A DNA stretch of 32,527 nucleotides from a virus. Each line of letters opens with the position of its first letter. Position 1 is the stretch's first letter. Shown piece after piece: positions 31,548 through 32,527 of this stretch. Under the pieces are notes generated by a model, which worked only from the letters and a program-made list of their open reading frames with translations, was not told the origin of the DNA and made no database searches. Location of the stretch: positions 1-32,527 of IMG/VR virus record IMGVR_UViG_3300025141_000435. One strand, 5' to 3'. Made by a program: the position numbers and the translations under genes.

Positions 31548-32105
31548 TTATGATGGGTCAGAACCAACACCACTAATTGTTGCTAGTGATGCATTTCCAC
31601 CATCAGACTTCTGAATAATCTTAAAGGTCAATGTATGTGCTAACAATGTAGCCGCATCATCCGCCATTAGCTCGAAAGCATAATAGGGAAATACTGGAAC
31701 ATTGTGTCGCAGACCAGTTGCTAACGCTGCAATAGTTACAACATTTGCTAATCCAGTACTACCAGGATTCATAGCAAAATGTACACCTAGTACAGCGGCT
31801 GCATAACCTAAGTCATCAGACAACTCTCCAATTTGAACACCATCTGTTGCTGTTGCTCTAGCAGTTGTACCAGCTAAAGCAAAATCATCAGAATATCCAC
31901 CCCAAAGCATTAATGGTGCGGCTGCACCATCTTGAGCAGCCGAAGCTGATACAATTAAAGACCAAGGTGCAGAAGTATTCAATTCTACTGGAGTTTTTAG
32001 CGACCAATTAACTTCATTGGTCGCGTCAGTAGTGGCTGTGCCAGTCCATATTCCAAATCCATTAACAGTACTGGCTACCCACGCAGTTTGAGTTTGTGCT
32101 GCCAT
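31548..32105 (-). CDS. Small structural protein next to the capsid gene
   Basis: 185 aa, AAGGAGGT eight bases before the ATG, 13 bases after the capsid stop. Ala/Thr-rich, beta-type, with W-V-A-S-T-V-N-G-F-G-I-W-T-G near the start and hydrophobic strands through the middle. Position directly after the capsid gene fits a decoration or head-completion protein. Confidence 0.55.
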   Translation of the reverse strand: MAAQTQTAWVASTVNGFGIWTGTATTDATNEVNWSLKTPVELNTSAPWSLIVSASAAQDGAAAPLMLWGGYSDDFALAGTTARATATDGVQIGELSDDLGYAAAVLGVHFAMNPGSTGLANVVTIAALATGLRHNVPVFPYYAFELMADDAATLLAHTLTFKIIQKSDGGNASLATISGVGSDPS

Positions 32106-32118
32106 ATTCTATACCTCC

Positions 32119-32527
32119 TTAACTAAACTTCAGGACTGCATGAGTTTCAGGAAGGGATATTTCAAGACCAGCTTCTGTAATAATCTGGTCACGCCTTCCG
32201 TCTTCATCATTAGCCTGAATGTTGGTTTCAATAAAGGTATCACGGCTTACACCATTACCCACAAGTGGACGATATGCAACATTAGCCATATCTACGCAGC
32301 ATGCATAATTTTCCCAAGGACCACGAAGTAGGGGTTCTTGAACGAAATGCAGGTTACCATAGATAGTATTAACTACTGTTACAGTATGTCCAAAGGCACC
32401 AGGCACATTAGCAACATCCAAACGATACTGTGAAGAACCGACTGAATTGTTTAAGAATGAACCAGCACCTAACTTGTTAAGGTAAGTAATGACTTTACGT
32501 GATGCCAATACAAGTTTATTGCCAGAA
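32119..32527 (-). CDS. Major capsid protein, C-terminal part
   Basis: The frame is open to the window edge, so the gene is truncated; a TTG at 32508 is an internal codon. The visible about 136 residues have F-G-H-T-V-T-V-V-N-T, then G-N-L-H-F, D-M-A-N-V-A-Y-R-P-L, and finally D-Q-I-I-T-E-A-G-L-E-I-S-L-P-E-T-H-A, the C-terminal order of capsid-type proteins of the DUF5309/HK97-like kind. Highest-expressed position at the head of the virion operon fits. The first and larger part is outside the window. Confidence 0.65.
   Translation of the reverse strand, partial: SGNKLVLASRKVITYLNKLGAGSFLNNSVGSSQYRLDVANVPGAFGHTVTVVNTIYGNLHFVQEPLLRGPWENYACCVDMANVAYRPLVGNGVSRDTFIETNIQANDEDGRRDQIITEAGLEISLPETHAVLKFS

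Overview
This window looks like part of a tailed double-stranded DNA phage genome, AT-rich and with Shine-Dalgarno-led genes. It has two gene blocks that converge near position 4300. I see no bacterial housekeeping gene, tRNA, rRNA, insertion sequence, integrase or CRISPR array. Terminase and portal are not in the window, and the major capsid gene runs off the right end. The host cannot be named. Strong AAGGAG-type ribosome sites, TTG/GTG starts and short stop-start overlaps (ATGA, TTGA, TAATG) point to a bacterial host with ordinary SD-dependent translation.

Left block, plus strand, 24-4263: a run of tiny, mostly overlapping accessory genes. They encode an HNH endonuclease, a small conserved phage protein, a zinc-ribbon/PD-(D/E)XK-type nuclease, further Cys-rich proteins, a resolvase-type helix-turn-helix protein, coiled-coil proteins and a DUF1599/Nmad1-like protein. 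Several genes (52-61 aa) are very short but have clear ribosome sites. The only sizeable non-coding stretch, 941-1286, holds a long bulged hairpin (951-1031), a sigma70-like promoter candidate (1065-1093) and a leader (1115-1268) with three stem-loops, two of which carry perfectly complementary 8-base loop segments.

Right block, minus strand, 32527 down to 4320: a virion operon read right to left. The order is: major capsid protein C-terminus; three small structural proteins; a Lys/Arg-rich protein that looks frameshifted; a 978-aa adaptor-like protein with a giant repetitive coiled coil; two beta-rich virion proteins; a repeat-bearing fiber; two small conserved proteins; a second adaptor-like protein; a cluster of very small genes including a holin candidate; a zinc-ribbon protein; a metallophosphoesterase; a membrane/peptidoglycan-binding-like protein; a 785-aa tail/nozzle-like protein; a minor virion protein; three Gly/Ala-rich internal (ejection-type) proteins; a 3260-aa giant protein; and two tiny proteins ending at a Rho-independent terminator. 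The layout is podovirus-like.

The most notable element is the 3260-aa giant protein. Its central part carries a motif resembling the catalytic double-psi beta-barrel of multisubunit-type RNA polymerases (R-x-P, then G-x-x-x-x-LH, then A-D-L-D-G-D-K at 1546-1552). About 350-450 residues before it is a region with D-G, G-K and A-V-K motifs that could be the partner barrel. It also contains a YspA/SLOG-like Rossmann domain. Its place at the end of the ejection-protein cluster suggests a virion-delivered, single-chain RNA polymerase or polyvalent protein, analogous in logic to the N4 virion RNA polymerase but of the YonO/crAss gp66 catalytic type. This is an inference from motifs only.
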